NCBI GenBank assembly: GCA_021786815.1
Contig: JAJYMR010000291.1
Coordinates: 1 to 5,806 of the forward strand
Length of the DNA stretch: 5,806 nucleotides
Direction of reading: 5' to 3'
Source: Deltaproteobacteria bacterium
GTDB taxonomy: Bacteria > Desulfobacterota > Binatia > Binatales > Binataceae
In this document: piece by piece, positions 5,602 to 5,806 of the stretch
Position numbering within the stretch: position 1 is the stretch's first letter
Layout: every line of letters begins with the position of its first letter
Made by a program: the position numbers and the translations under genes
The notes under the pieces: model-generated
Seen by the model: the letters and a program-made list of their open reading frames with translations, nothing else
Database searches by the model: none
Told to the model about the DNA's origin: nothing

Positions 5602-5806
5602 CTGGCTCCTCGCTCTCCTCGCGGAGTGAACCGGTTCTCCTTTCGGTCCACAGGACCGTGAGATTCTGCCCTCATACGGTCTGTCGTATCAGTTCGGTAC
5701 GGTAATCGACTCGGCGCGCGAGCCCGGCTGATTGGCGCGATTGGTTCTTCCTGGCTTCGGCGGTGCGCCGAATTCTTGCGAAAATCTAATTGGAAGCGCT
5801 CAGGCT
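5602..5806. other. Right-hand gap: leader of the small - strand ORF with two inverted repeats
   Basis: No gene is supported in these 205 bases. CGGTCC (5644-5649) and GGACCG (5653-5658) form a perfect 6-base stem with a three-base ACA loop. ATACG (5674-5678) and CGTAT (5685-5689) are an exact inverted repeat with a 6-base spacer. On the - strand, purine-rich ribosome-site-like motifs occur at 5606-5611 and 5615-5620 (GAGGAG) and 5635-5641 (AGGAGAA). The last 35 bases contain an AT-richer patch (AAAATCTAAT at 5781-5790). I could not define a convincing promoter on either strand. Confidence 0.35.

Noticed and set aside
5602..5806. Possible tRNA or small RNA gene in the right-hand gap
   Set aside because: The short stems do not make a cloverleaf, no T-loop consensus or CCA context is present, and nothing matches a known RNA family.
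1..5806. CRISPR array, insertion sequence, integrase, phage or toxin-antitoxin genes
   Set aside because: No regularly spaced direct repeats, terminal inverted repeats flanking a transposase, or proteins of these classes are visible on either strand.

Overview
The window is GC-rich DNA, densely coded on the + strand. It looks like a chromosomal segment from a Gram-negative bacterium, because it carries a permease of the LolC/LolE type (release of lipoproteins bound for the outer membrane) and a protein with a classical signal peptide. The combination of a type II pantothenate kinase, paired family III CoA-transferases and high GC would suit an uncultivated deltaproteobacterial or Binatota-like lineage. 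That placement is an impression from family resemblance and is not proved by the sequence.

Layout, left to right. (1) The last 84 codons of a type II pantothenate kinase (first step of CoA synthesis) run in from the left edge. (2) A 307-codon gene overlaps its stop codon by 4 bases. It encodes an unrecognised exported or membrane-anchored protein and uses less GC-rich codons than its neighbours. (3) A 288-base gap without a gene holds three inverted repeats and a plausible promoter. (4) Two family III (CaiB/BaiF) CoA-transferase genes follow, 20 bases apart, each with a good ribosome binding site. (5) After 58 bases comes a LolC/LolE-type ABC transporter permease, starting at a GTG with no convincing ribosome binding site. 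(6) Facing it on the - strand is a small, very hydrophilic 92-codon ORF, with a GC-rich stem-loop between the two convergent genes. The last 205 bases hold the leader of that ORF and two more inverted repeats, with no gene that I can see.

The most interesting point is the CoA-transferase pair. The second protein has an aspartate (D173) where family III enzymes carry the nucleophile that forms the acyl anhydride with the substrate. The first protein aligns to it without gaps around this site and has glycine (G172) instead. The tight pairing suggests a two-subunit CoA-transferase with one catalytic and one non-catalytic or structural subunit. The substrate cannot be read from the sequence. No mobile element, CRISPR array, tRNA or rRNA was found.
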